From a virus, in IMG/VR virus record IMGVR_UViG_3300037264_000423, positions 1 through 29,668 of that record: a DNA stretch of 29,668 bases; one strand, given 5' to 3'. Made by a program: the position numbers and the translations under genes. Numbering within the stretch: position 1 is the stretch's first letter; every line of letters starts with the position of its first letter. This document shows positions 6,268 to 14,742 of this stretch, piece after piece. The notes beneath the pieces are model-generated. The model saw only the letters and a program-made list of their open reading frames with translations, was not told where the DNA came from and did no database searches.

Positions 6268-7161
6268 ATGAGTTTTCAGATTGATACGGCACTAGTTCAG
6301 GCGTATCGCTCCAACATTGAAATCAAGTTCCAGCAGTCTGGTTCTCGGCTTCGCCCCTCGGTGCGAGTCGAAAGTCAGCGTGCGGAATACGAGTTCTATG
6401 ATCGTATTGGAGCGGTAGACGCTGTGGAAGTGACGAATCGCCACGCTGATACGCCGCTGATTAGCACTCCGCATGATCGCCGGCGCGTTGGTTTGCGCGA
6501 CTTCGATTGGGCAGACCTGATTGATGACAAGGACAAAATCCGCATGTTGGCCGACCCGACGTCACCTTACGTGACGAACGCGGTTATGGCTCTCGGTCGG
6601 AAAATGGACGACGTCATCATCCAAGCTGCGTTTGGTACCGCCTACACCGGCAAAACTGGTTCCACGTCTGTTACATTCCCGGCTGCGAGTGAAATCGTGG
6701 TCAATGCGACTGACACTGGTACGGGTTCCAACTCTAACTTGACCATCGCGAAACTGCGCCGTGCGCGGTATCTCATGGGCAAGGCTGAAGCGACCACTGA
6801 GGGTCAGTATGACCTCTACGTCGCGGTTGACCCCGCTCAGATTCAGTCGCTCCTGCGTACGACTGAGGTGACCAGTTCGGACTACAATGTCGTCAGGGCG
6901 TTGGTCAACGGTGAAGTGAACACGTTCATGGGCTTCAAGTTTATTGTGAGTAACCGCTTGCCGGTTGCTTCCAGCATTCGTGAATGCATCTGTTACGAAC
7001 GCCAAGGTCTGCTGCTCGCGGTTGGTATGGACATCAAGGTTGATGTCGGTACTCGGCGCGATAAGCGGAATTCCGCCCAAGTGTACGTGTGTGGTTCGTT
7101 CAACTCCACGCGCATGTGGGAAGAGAAGGTGCTTCGCATCAAGTGCGACGAAACCACGTAA
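6268..7161 (+). CDS. Major capsid protein
   Basis: This 297-residue protein is the probable shell subunit of the head. It follows the scaffold gene and precedes a decoration-like gene. The text resembles phage capsid proteins of this group: a start with ALVQAYRSNIEIKFQQ, then RLRPSVRVESQ, STPHDRRRVGLRDFDWADLI, a central block rich in short strands with LRRARYLMGKAEATTEGQYDLYV, and FMGFKFIVSNRLP near residues 215-235. An HK97-like fold is expected for the family but cannot be seen directly. The ATG at 6268 is preceded by GAGAGAG. Its base composition is somewhat GC-richer than its neighbours, with more strongly preferred codons, as expected for the most abundant virion protein. Confidence 0.85.
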   Translation: MSFQIDTALVQAYRSNIEIKFQQSGSRLRPSVRVESQRAEYEFYDRIGAVDAVEVTNRHADTPLISTPHDRRRVGLRDFDWADLIDDKDKIRMLADPTSPYVTNAVMALGRKMDDVIIQAAFGTAYTGKTGSTSVTFPAASEIVVNATDTGTGSNSNLTIAKLRRARYLMGKAEATTEGQYDLYVAVDPAQIQSLLRTTEVTSSDYNVVRALVNGEVNTFMGFKFIVSNRLPVASSIRECICYERQGLLLAVGMDIKVDVGTRRDKRNSAQVYVCGSFNSTRMWEEKVLRIKCDETT

Positions 7162-7173
7162 TCAAACAAGGTT

Positions 7174-7419
7174 ATGACTGGATTGCGTATTCTGATTCAA
7201 CGGGTTGACATTAACCAAAAAGGTGCTCAACGCTGTGATGAAAACACGTCAGAGTTACCAATTGACGTAACTGTCAAGTCGAACAATGATTCGGATATTA
7301 TTGTGTTAAAGCAGTTGCTAGTGACAATGTTGAGGAATTCAGCGACGACAACTTTAAGTGTCGAAATTGACCCTCAAACAACAATAGCGGATGCTATTTA
7401 CGCGGTGTATGCGTCCTAG
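7174..7419 (+). CDS. Hypothetical protein between capsid and decoration genes
   Basis: I do not recognise this 81-residue protein. It has an amphipathic, strand-like start (LRILIQRVDI), an acidic and polar middle with DVTVKSNNDSDIIVLKQLLVTML, and a second strand-rich half ending IADAIYAVYAS. It has no signal peptide, membrane segment or cysteine pair. ACAAGG lies close upstream of the ATG at 7174. It is 12 bases after the capsid stop and 28 before the next start, so it is probably translated from the same mRNA, and a minor structural role is possible from position only. Confidence 0.6.
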   Translation: MTGLRILIQRVDINQKGAQRCDENTSELPIDVTVKSNNDSDIIVLKQLLVTMLRNSATTTLSVEIDPQTTIADAIYAVYAS

Positions 7420-7447
7420 TCAGTAACCAAAAAGAGAAAGAACAAAT

Positions 7448-7969
7448 ATGGCTGCAACAGTGATTGATGCATGGTCCAACGAACTCGTTGGTGCTGTGCC
7501 CGTGTCCTACGCGCCCCTACCTGCTAACAAGCACTATGGGCGAGTCCGCTGCTCGACGTTTTCCGTCACTCTCGCTTCCCAAGCGAGTGGTACGGATATC
7601 GCGTTGTGCAAAATCCCCAAAGGTGCTCGCATCGTTCAAGGTGAAATCATTGCCTCCGCTACGCTGGCTAATTCCGCGACTCTCGCGATTGGTCTGGCTG
7701 GTGCGGACGGCAGCGGTACCATCGATGATGTGCCAACCGGTTCGTCCATCGGGGTCGACGGTGCTGCGGTGACCAGCGCGGTGTCTGACGCTGTCGCGTG
7801 CCTCAAGGCCGCGGCTGCTCAAGGTGCTGCGAAGGTGGCGTTCGGCATTACACAAGCTCTGGGTTTCCTCTACGAGACCCAGAAGGAAGTGTACTTGACT
7901 GCGACGACCGGCACGGGTACGGTGGCGACCGAAAAGGTGACTGGCTATGTGAAATACATAGTCGATTAA
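7448..7969 (+). CDS. Probable capsid decoration or stabilising protein
   Basis: This 173-residue, Ala/Gly/Thr-rich protein has a repetitive strand pattern. It contains the block SVTLASQASGTDIALCKIPKGARIVQGEIIASATL and a later LYETQKEVYLTATTG. Proteins with an IPKGAR core of this sort are common right after podovirus capsid genes, where they are predicted to coat the head or form a head-associated beta-barrel. That assignment is by family resemblance and position. AAGAGAAAG upstream is a plausible ribosome binding site. Codon use is similar to the capsid gene, which suggests high expression. A GC-rich hairpin follows its stop. Confidence 0.6.
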   Translation: MAATVIDAWSNELVGAVPVSYAPLPANKHYGRVRCSTFSVTLASQASGTDIALCKIPKGARIVQGEIIASATLANSATLAIGLAGADGSGTIDDVPTGSSIGVDGAAVTSAVSDAVACLKAAAAQGAAKVAFGITQALGFLYETQKEVYLTATTGTGTVATEKVTGYVKYIVD

Positions 7970-7984
7970 CCAAAACGGCCTACG

Positions 7985-8015
7985 GCCGGGTGGTGCCTAA
8001 TAAGTGCCACCCGGC
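7985..8015 (+). other. GC-rich hairpin between decoration and tail tubular A genes
   Basis: GCCGGGTGG (7985-7993) pairs perfectly with CCACCCGGC (8007-8015). A competing small hairpin, GGCC-TAC-GGCC, overlaps its left arm at about 7977-7987. No T-run follows, and the next ATG is only nine bases away, where a ribosome binding site would be expected. The place corresponds to T7's Tphi terminator between genes 10 and 11, but the form does not fit an intrinsic terminator. A brake on readthrough or on translation of the next gene is an inference. Confidence 0.5.
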
Positions 8016-8023
8016 TCACTACC

Positions 8024-8644
8024 ATGGCAACCACACAACTCGACATAGCCAATCTTGCTCTAACAGCGATTGGTACTCGTAATATCCTCAGCATGGATGA
8101 GCAAACCAAGGATGCTCGTGCGTGCAAAATGCATTACGACGATTCTCGTAAATCGGTGCTCAGACTTCATCCTTGGAACTTCGCAATTAAGCGAGCTATT
8201 CTCAACACAGTCCTGTCCACGGCTCCCACATTTGGGTACACTTACGCTTTTCCATTGCCTGATGATTTTTCACGTGTACACACGGTTTATGATGCGGATG
8301 CCAATGTTCCACTTTCCAAGGATGCTTACCGTGTTGAAGGTCTCACTCTCGTTTCCGATTATTCTACGTTACACCTGAAGTATGTTTCTGATGAACAGGA
8401 TGTGGTGAAGTTCGACCAACTGTTTGTTGAAGCCGTGGCATATCATCTTGCCGCAAGAATCTGCTACCTTCTTACTGGGTCTGATTCGATGAAGGAACGT
8501 CTTACCATCGACCTTAAGTCAGTTATGCAGAAAGCCAGGTTCGTGGATTCAGTGGAAGACCCGTCAGAGGAACTCGATGCAGACGTCTGGTGTCGAAGTC
8601 GTGTGTCACCAGCAAGTGGTTTTGTTCGTGACCCAATGACGTAA
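8024..8644 (+). CDS. Tail tubular protein A (T7 gp11-like)
   Basis: This 206-residue protein forms the ring below the portal that connects the head to the tail nozzle. The hallmarks are the start TTQLDIANLALTAIGTRNI, the block CKMHYDDSRKSVLRLHPWNFAIKRA and the YAFPLPDDFSRVHTVYD motif, followed by FVEAVAYHLAARICY. Its length is close to T7 gp11 (196 residues). It is followed one base later by the tail tubular B gene, the fixed order of this family. No clear Shine-Dalgarno sequence precedes the ATG at 8024, where the hairpin at 7985-8015 sits. Confidence 0.93.
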   Translation: MATTQLDIANLALTAIGTRNILSMDEQTKDARACKMHYDDSRKSVLRLHPWNFAIKRAILNTVLSTAPTFGYTYAFPLPDDFSRVHTVYDADANVPLSKDAYRVEGLTLVSDYSTLHLKYVSDEQDVVKFDQLFVEAVAYHLAARICYLLTGSDSMKERLTIDLKSVMQKARFVDSVEDPSEELDADVWCRSRVSPASGFVRDPMT

Positions 8645-8645
8645 T

Positions 8646-11399
8646 ATGGCGCGTGTAAACCCAATTCAGACCAATTTCACGTCTGGGGAATTATCTCCCC
8701 GGATGTACGGTCGAGTTGACACGACGAAATACTTCAACGGTGCACGCAAACTTCGTAACTTTATAGTTGCTCCTCAGGGTGGTATTTATCGTCGTCCAGG
8801 GACTCGTCATGTGATAAATTCGCTTGACGAAGCTGGAGAACCTTCCAGACTCCAAGAATTCCAATTTTCAAATCAGCAAGTTTATTTGCTGGAATTCGTT
8901 AATAACGAATGTCGTGTACTTCGCGACGGTGTGGTTAAAGCTACGTTGGCTACACCATGGGATAATACGGAGATGTGGAATGTTCGTTTTACCCAATCTG
9001 CTGACATCATGTTCTGCGCACATCCGGACCATGCTCCTCGCAGGATACTTCGTACAGCTGATACATCGTGGGCAATTGACTTGTACAAATTTGAAGATGG
9101 TCCGTACATTGGGACACCGAACGAAATCAAAGACGCTTATTTGACGCTTACAAATGTTGTGTCAACGGCAAGCGTGGAATCACCGATTGCTTTGTTTGGA
9201 ACATCTGTTACCGGGTTCACTGCTTCAGATCATTCCTTCAGTGGCGACGACCGCGTTAAAATAACGAAGACTGCTCATGGATTAACTACTGGTAACACTA
9301 TCACAATAACAGGTCTCAAACTTGACGCTACTAGAGCTCCTCGTTCGTACCCATATGATAATGGTACATATGCGATCACTGTTATTGACGCAAATAATTT
9401 TTACTGTCCTGCATCTCAAGATGCTGATGATTCGTACGATGAAAGTACTGCTTACTATACCCTTGCTACAGCGTTAACTACGTATGTTGATTTTCGAGAA
9501 GATGATGAGTGGAAACTAGCGAAAGTTTTATCGTTTCAGGATAGTACTCATGCCACAGTCGATATTATCGATGCTATTAAAGACACGGACCCGACTGTAG
9601 TACTATCCGTTGCCAGTTATCCCACCATGAAAAGTACATCGCACAGCGGTGTATTTAGTCGAAACGATGTTAATAAGTATATTCGTTTGCGCACAACTGG
9701 AGCTTGGTACAAGATAACTGCTTATACGAGTGGAACTGAGGTTACAGTGTCTACAGTGACGAAATACGATTATTCGTATCCAACAAATCTTTTGAAGGTT
9801 GGTGAACGTTTGATTTATGGTACCGTCACAGCGACTCTTGACACCTTTGTCTCTACTGACCTTGATAGACACATCCGCTTGAATTTTTCTGGTTCTCAAC
9901 CATGGGGAAAAATTACTTCATTTGTTAGTGCGAAAATTGTTACCGTTGAGTTTTACACGCCAATACCACTTGATGATTACACGAACACCTATATTAAGAA
10001 CGATGGAATAACGAACAAGTGGAGATTAGGTTCGTGGTCTACTACTACTGGCTGGCCATCTGTTTTTGGCTTTCATCAACAACGATTTGTTGCTGCAAAC
10101 ACCATAACTGAACCGCAGACACTGTGGATGACTGAGAGTAGCGATTATTACAGTTTCAAACCGAGTTCTAATGATGATTCGGTTGTTCTTGATACACATG
10201 CGGTTAACATTACACTCGCAAGTGGTGAGGTTAATCCCATCATGTGGGTTAAATCAGGTCCAGTGCTACTTGTCGGAACAACCAGTAATGAATACCAGGT
10301 TAAACCGCAAAATGTGAACCAGGTGGTGACACCAACGAACGTGTCAGCGACTGTTCAAACTACCTTTGGTTCCGAGAGCTTTGAGTGTGGTGTACGCATA
10401 GGTACACAGACGATTTTTGTCCAACGTGGTGGAATCAAGTTACGCGAAATGAATTACGACTTTTCGCTTGACGCGTTTGTTTCTAAGGACATCTCGATTA
10501 TCAGCGAACACATTGGTCGAACGTATGGTGGTTTCATCGACATAGCTGTTCAATACAATCCATTTACGATTTTATGGCTTCTCACTGGGGATGGAAAACT
10601 TGTTGGTGTTACTTATGACCGTGAACAAGAAGTCGTAGCTTGGCACATTCACCAGTTGGGTGGTAGTGGTTTAATTAAGTCGATTACTTGCTTGCCATCA
10701 CTCGGTGGTGAACAGGATGAGTTGTACTTGTCAGTGAAACGTGGTGACTATACCACCATCGAGGTTCAAACGAATCTAGCTGTATCATCTGAAATTACAG
10801 GTGCTGATACAATTTCTTACGTTGACGATTTTGTGTCTACTGATACTGGTTTGCTTTTAGACTACGACAACCAAGATCCGAATACTCCACTAACTGTTAG
10901 CGGAATACCATATCCAAATAGTACTGCGGTTCAGTTCATGGTTAATGGTTGGTACGTTGGAAATTTTACCGTTAACTCTGGTGTTTTCGAAACACCGCTA
11001 TTTAAGATTACTGGAAAATGCTTTACTGGATTCCAAATGCCGTGTACATTGGAAGTGGTTGATTACGAGGGTGGTTCAGGCGCTGGAACATCACAAGGTA
11101 AGAAGAAACGGATTTTTCAATCTGACATTCGTGTGGAAAACACTATCCAGCAATTTAAGCAGGGTATTACGGATGCTGAAATGTATCACACGACGCAGAT
11201 TATTCCGTATCCAACAGAAAAAGTCTTAATTGTAGATGGCATTTACGGACTCAAGACTCCAACTATGACGCTTCTCAGTGAGGATATCCGTATTTCACTC
11301 GATACAATGCACAGTGATTCAAGATTTCAACTTGTCATGGATTTACCGTATCCGTTGAACATTGTGTCCGTAATGCCCATAATGAACACGAATGAATAG
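8646..11399 (+). CDS. Tail tubular protein B / tail nozzle (T7 gp12-like)
   Basis: This 917-residue protein forms the tail nozzle through which DNA exits. The N-terminus carries the hallmark NFTSGELSPRMYGRVD, followed by YFNGARKLRNFIVAPQGGIYRRPGTRHV (about residues 28-55). The C-terminal half has family-like blocks such as WPSVFGFHQQRFVAANT and LWMTESSDYYSFK. It is longer than T7 gp12 (about 794 residues). Extra strand-rich, Thr/Asp-rich sequence at roughly residues 165-450 may hold inserted domains exposed on the tail. It starts one base after the tail tubular A stop and overlaps the next gene by eight bases. Confidence 0.92.
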   Translation: MARVNPIQTNFTSGELSPRMYGRVDTTKYFNGARKLRNFIVAPQGGIYRRPGTRHVINSLDEAGEPSRLQEFQFSNQQVYLLEFVNNECRVLRDGVVKATLATPWDNTEMWNVRFTQSADIMFCAHPDHAPRRILRTADTSWAIDLYKFEDGPYIGTPNEIKDAYLTLTNVVSTASVESPIALFGTSVTGFTASDHSFSGDDRVKITKTAHGLTTGNTITITGLKLDATRAPRSYPYDNGTYAITVIDANNFYCPASQDADDSYDESTAYYTLATALTTYVDFREDDEWKLAKVLSFQDSTHATVDIIDAIKDTDPTVVLSVASYPTMKSTSHSGVFSRNDVNKYIRLRTTGAWYKITAYTSGTEVTVSTVTKYDYSYPTNLLKVGERLIYGTVTATLDTFVSTDLDRHIRLNFSGSQPWGKITSFVSAKIVTVEFYTPIPLDDYTNTYIKNDGITNKWRLGSWSTTTGWPSVFGFHQQRFVAANTITEPQTLWMTESSDYYSFKPSSNDDSVVLDTHAVNITLASGEVNPIMWVKSGPVLLVGTTSNEYQVKPQNVNQVVTPTNVSATVQTTFGSESFECGVRIGTQTIFVQRGGIKLREMNYDFSLDAFVSKDISIISEHIGRTYGGFIDIAVQYNPFTILWLLTGDGKLVGVTYDREQEVVAWHIHQLGGSGLIKSITCLPSLGGEQDELYLSVKRGDYTTIEVQTNLAVSSEITGADTISYVDDFVSTDTGLLLDYDNQDPNTPLTVSGIPYPNSTAVQFMVNGWYVGNFTVNSGVFETPLFKITGKCFTGFQMPCTLEVVDYEGGSGAGTSQGKKKRIFQSDIRVENTIQQFKQGITDAEMYHTTQIIPYPTEKVLIVDGIYGLKTPTMTLLSEDIRISLDTMHSDSRFQLVMDLPYPLNIVSVMPIMNTNE

Positions 11400-11844
11400 G
11401 AAAATCACCAGTTTATTCGAAGTGGACACCAAGCAACTTGTTGCTCTTGGTGAGAAGTTCTATGCACTTTCTGGTTTTCCTGGTACATTTCACAAAGAGA
11501 CGTTCTTGTCATTTTGGGAACAATACCTGCAGATGGGTTTGGGTTCCATGTGGGTGCACGAAACCGACACCAAGATTGATGGAGCTATTGGAATGTTCCT
11601 GAACATGTCGATAATGGACGGTGCTGTGGTAGCCGAAGAAGCATTCTGGTTCGTCAATGAAGAAGCACGAGGTAAAGTCGGTTTGTCCCTGTTCGATGCT
11701 GTTGAAAAGTGGGCAACTAACCTTGGAGTTTCTAGAATCGTTATGACTCACCTGCACTCAGTAATGCCTGAAAAGGTCGCAACGTTTTATGAGCGTAAAG
11801 GATTCAAGAAACTGCAAACCGATTATATGAAGGTGTTGAAATGA
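11392..11844 (+). CDS. GNAT-like acyltransferase-fold phage protein
   Basis: This 150-residue protein looks like a GCN5-related N-acetyltransferase. A strand with DGAIGMFL is followed by VAEEAFWFVNEEARGKVGLSLFDAVEKWA, where the pyrophosphate-binding loop is one residue shorter than the usual R/Q-x-x-G-x-G/A. Then come SRIVMTHLH and a C-terminal VATFYERKGFKKLQTDYMKVL. Proteins of this type often lie between the tail nozzle and internal virion genes of podoviruses. Whether they acetylate anything there is unknown, and the altered loop leaves activity in doubt. The gene is coupled to both neighbours by overlaps. Confidence 0.7.
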   Translation: MNRKITSLFEVDTKQLVALGEKFYALSGFPGTFHKETFLSFWEQYLQMGLGSMWVHETDTKIDGAIGMFLNMSIMDGAVVAEEAFWFVNEEARGKVGLSLFDAVEKWATNLGVSRIVMTHLHSVMPEKVATFYERKGFKKLQTDYMKVLK

Positions 11845-12416
11845 GCCCTGATTTCAAACAATGCTTGATACAAGCAAAAAAGATTGTCGATGACCACAAG
11901 TTGTCGAGTGGCTGTGACCCGCAAGCTGGTTACTTGACAGCCACTGCTATTGGTTTAGCTATTGCATCAGCTGCTATTGGAGCATACACGTCGTACCAGT
12001 CTGGTCAAGCACAGAAAGATGCGGCTAAGTATAACGCGAAAGTAGCCACTAACAACGCTGATGCCGCAGTTCAACAAGCTCAGTTCGACGCTCAGCAAAT
12101 ACGTTCTAAGAACAAGCGTATTCTTGCTGCTCAGAAAGCTATTTATTCTGGTTCAGGAATTGACCTTGCTTCTGGTTCATCTGGCGATGTTGCATATGAT
12201 TCTTCGATTGAAGGAGAAATGGACGCGTTGAAAGCAATCTATACTGGTCAAACGAATGCTCGTTCTTTTGCCGCCAGTGCTGCATTGGATAAGTCTCGTG
12301 CGAGCAATGCTGAGACCATTGGTAATTACGGTGCTGCAGGTTCAATACTTGGTGGAGCTTCTAGTGCCACAGGTATTTATGCGGACTATGTAAACTCGAA
12401 ACCACCCAAGAAATAA
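11841..12416 (+). CDS. Internal virion protein B-like (T7 gp14 type)
   Basis: This 191-residue, Ala/Ser/Gln-rich protein probably belongs to the ejection apparatus, which is released into the cell envelope to form a DNA channel. A hydrophobic helix lies at about residues 33-52 (ATAIGLAIASAAIGAYTSY). A long polar, Ala/Gln-rich helix follows (AQKDAAKYNAKVATNNADAA), then SGSGIDLASGSS, a pattern common to this family. Its size is close to T7 gp14 (196 residues). It overlaps the preceding gene by four bases and precedes the large core proteins, as in T7. The assignment rests on helix pattern, size and gene order. Confidence 0.75.
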   Translation: MSPDFKQCLIQAKKIVDDHKLSSGCDPQAGYLTATAIGLAIASAAIGAYTSYQSGQAQKDAAKYNAKVATNNADAAVQQAQFDAQQIRSKNKRILAAQKAIYSGSGIDLASGSSGDVAYDSSIEGEMDALKAIYTGQTNARSFAASAALDKSRASNAETIGNYGAAGSILGGASSATGIYADYVNSKPPKK

Positions 12417-12417
12417 T

Positions 12418-14742
12418 ATGCCAGTTCCAACCATAGTAAGCGACGACAAAATAAGCGGTCAGTTTATTCGTGTGCAAGCTGACCCGGGTGATTTTTCTAT
12501 CGCGCCTGGTTTTGCTGCTGTAGGCCAGTCTATTGGTCGAACAGCTAGCATGGTAAACACGCTTGACGGTCAACGGAAAAACCTCGACAATTCTCGTTGG
12601 GTAACTGAGTCGATTAACCAGGAACTTAATTACCACAGTGAGTGGATGAACGATCCCGCAAATAACACAAGCGAGGATTATGCGAAGAACTATAAGGAAT
12701 TGGCTGACAAGCGAATCACTGAGTACGAGAAGAGCGCTCCAAGCGTCGAGGCGATGGACCAATTTCGCCAAAGGTACTATGGGTTTACTGCCTCTCGTTA
12801 TAATTCGGCCTTGGATACGTCGGCTGCAACCACAATTTCAAACGTAAAATTAGGAATCACTAACGGCACAGAACAACTACAAGCCACCTATCTTCGTGAC
12901 CGAGGTATTCCAGGATTAGACGCAAATGTCGAACTTGAAGCAAACATCGAGAGTCATGCTCTGATGATTGACCAGCAACTTGGCACAGTCGCTCCAACGC
13001 TTGCAGCACAACTCAAGGAACAACTCTACATTGACAGCATCTACACGGCGGTGGATGTTGCACCCGATTTCGCACAAAACTTGCTTAATAAGAGTAAGCT
13101 TGATGGTCGCACCAGACACACAATCCAAAACACAATAGATCGTGCGTTAGATTCCAAAAACGTCATGAACGAAGCTATTGGTGACAAGGCCGTGGACAAT
13201 TGGAAAGCTGCTTTGCGAAGCGGTAAGACACTGGCAAAATTTGACAAGGTGATATTACAGTCTTTTTACTCCCGTGACAAGGCGCAACGCCTAGATGTAG
13301 AGCTGAATGCCTATTATGACAAGGTTGTCACAGCCAACTCAGTGGTGGAAAAGTCATCTGGTTGGAATATCCAGGCGTTGGAACAATTTGATAGTGAGAC
13401 CAGGGCGAAAATCGGCACTGATATGGAAACTGCTGATAGGGATGAATTTGTTTCCAAGTACGTGAGTGATGTTGTAAAGCGCAAAGTTGAAACGATTACA
13501 CATGACCAAGTTCGTTATCTCGCTACTGAGAATCCAGTGATTAAGTCCCTGGCTACCGCATACTTTAACAGTGGTGGTCGGGATACGTCTGCAAAAATCA
13601 ATTACTTCGCCGCCATCAAGAAATTCCAGGGTCCAGCTCCAGATGGTACTTCTGATGCCGACCGTAAATTGTATCTCAACTTGCCGAGAAACGCTTGGGC
13701 AATTACGACCGCTGAGGAAGCTGAGACGAACGCCAAAACTATTCGTGAAGGAAGTCCAAACGAAATTGCTGGTAAGTTTGCCAAGATGCAGCAACAGTAT
13801 GCGAGTCAGGAAGACTTTCAAATGGCGTATCAGGACATGGTGAGACTTCCTCCCAGCAAGGGAATACCTGGTGAATACCAACTTGGTATCTTGCACATCA
13901 ATCCCGATGGCACGCCTGATGAGGTCGCAAAGGACTTCTTTGGAGTGCTCTCAAGCAAGGACGCAATTAAGCCAGTCGATGGTGAGACGGCGAGCAACTA
14001 TCGCAAGGCACTCGACTCAAGTGGGACGTGGAACCTCTATGAGCGTACTCTCCCATCTGATAATTTTCAGAATCAAATGGTGCTGGACCAGTATCGTAGT
14101 GGCGTCATTAAGTACGCCATGGCTCTTGCACAGCGTGACGGCATGTCTCCGGAAAAAGCTGTACCAGTATCAATATCACAGTTGTTGGAAACCAAGATGC
14201 ACCACGCCTCAGTTAACGACAGGCCGCTCATGTTATCACGTGAACGCGGCATCGGTCGTCCATCGAGAACTGACGCTGATATTGAGCAAATTGGCGCACG
14301 TTTGGATTTGGCGTTGCAACTGATTGACCCACTGAAAGTTGCTTGGAAGGATGAATTTGGTCGTCCGCATCTTCCTCAGGCAGAGTTGCCAATATCCCCA
14401 GGATTGAAAGTCCAGTTTCTACGTGACCAAATCACAAATTACGGAATCTACCAACAAAGTCCGGATGGCAAGAGCGCGTCTGTGTACATAGCGAATGGTA
14501 AACATTCGCCGTACGAACTTCGTGACACCAAGGGAAGAGCATTCGTGATTAATCTCGATGATATTGAGAAAACGGACTTGTTCGACACCACATACGTGGG
14601 AGCAGCATTTCCTGGAATGTCTGGTGGCGTGCATATTCCAAAATATCGTGGAATTAACCTCGATGAGAATCAGTCGTACGACTATAACGCCACTCATTGG
14701 CCAATTGACCAAGACCTGTTTAAGTTAACCCCGAGAAAATAA
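12418..14742 (+). CDS. Large internal virion protein (T7 gp15-like position)
   Basis: This 774-residue, mostly helical protein has no signal peptide or membrane segment. The order after the gp14-like gene and the size (T7 gp15 is 747 residues) support an internal core protein that forms part of the periplasmic DNA conduit. N-terminal text such as GFAAVGQSIGRTASM and a long region of charged helices (about residues 50-350) fit this class of ejection protein. No enzymatic motif was recognised. The ATG follows the upstream stop by one base, and the stop overlaps the next start (AATG), so the genes are translated as a unit. Confidence 0.72.
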   Translation: MPVPTIVSDDKISGQFIRVQADPGDFSIAPGFAAVGQSIGRTASMVNTLDGQRKNLDNSRWVTESINQELNYHSEWMNDPANNTSEDYAKNYKELADKRITEYEKSAPSVEAMDQFRQRYYGFTASRYNSALDTSAATTISNVKLGITNGTEQLQATYLRDRGIPGLDANVELEANIESHALMIDQQLGTVAPTLAAQLKEQLYIDSIYTAVDVAPDFAQNLLNKSKLDGRTRHTIQNTIDRALDSKNVMNEAIGDKAVDNWKAALRSGKTLAKFDKVILQSFYSRDKAQRLDVELNAYYDKVVTANSVVEKSSGWNIQALEQFDSETRAKIGTDMETADRDEFVSKYVSDVVKRKVETITHDQVRYLATENPVIKSLATAYFNSGGRDTSAKINYFAAIKKFQGPAPDGTSDADRKLYLNLPRNAWAITTAEEAETNAKTIREGSPNEIAGKFAKMQQQYASQEDFQMAYQDMVRLPPSKGIPGEYQLGILHINPDGTPDEVAKDFFGVLSSKDAIKPVDGETASNYRKALDSSGTWNLYERTLPSDNFQNQMVLDQYRSGVIKYAMALAQRDGMSPEKAVPVSISQLLETKMHHASVNDRPLMLSRERGIGRPSRTDADIEQIGARLDLALQLIDPLKVAWKDEFGRPHLPQAELPISPGLKVQFLRDQITNYGIYQQSPDGKSASVYIANGKHSPYELRDTKGRAFVINLDDIEKTDLFDTTYVGAAFPGMSGGVHIPKYRGINLDENQSYDYNATHWPIDQDLFKLTPRK

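Noticed and set aside
6250-6270. AAACACTATG before the capsid gene as a second T7-like promoter
   Set aside because: It shares only the CACTAT core, has no ATAGG start region, and is the ribosome-binding and start-codon region of the capsid gene.
6562-7080. 172-residue leftward open frame opposite the capsid gene
   Set aside because: Antisense shadow caused by the biased codon use of the capsid gene; no start signal and no recognisable domain.
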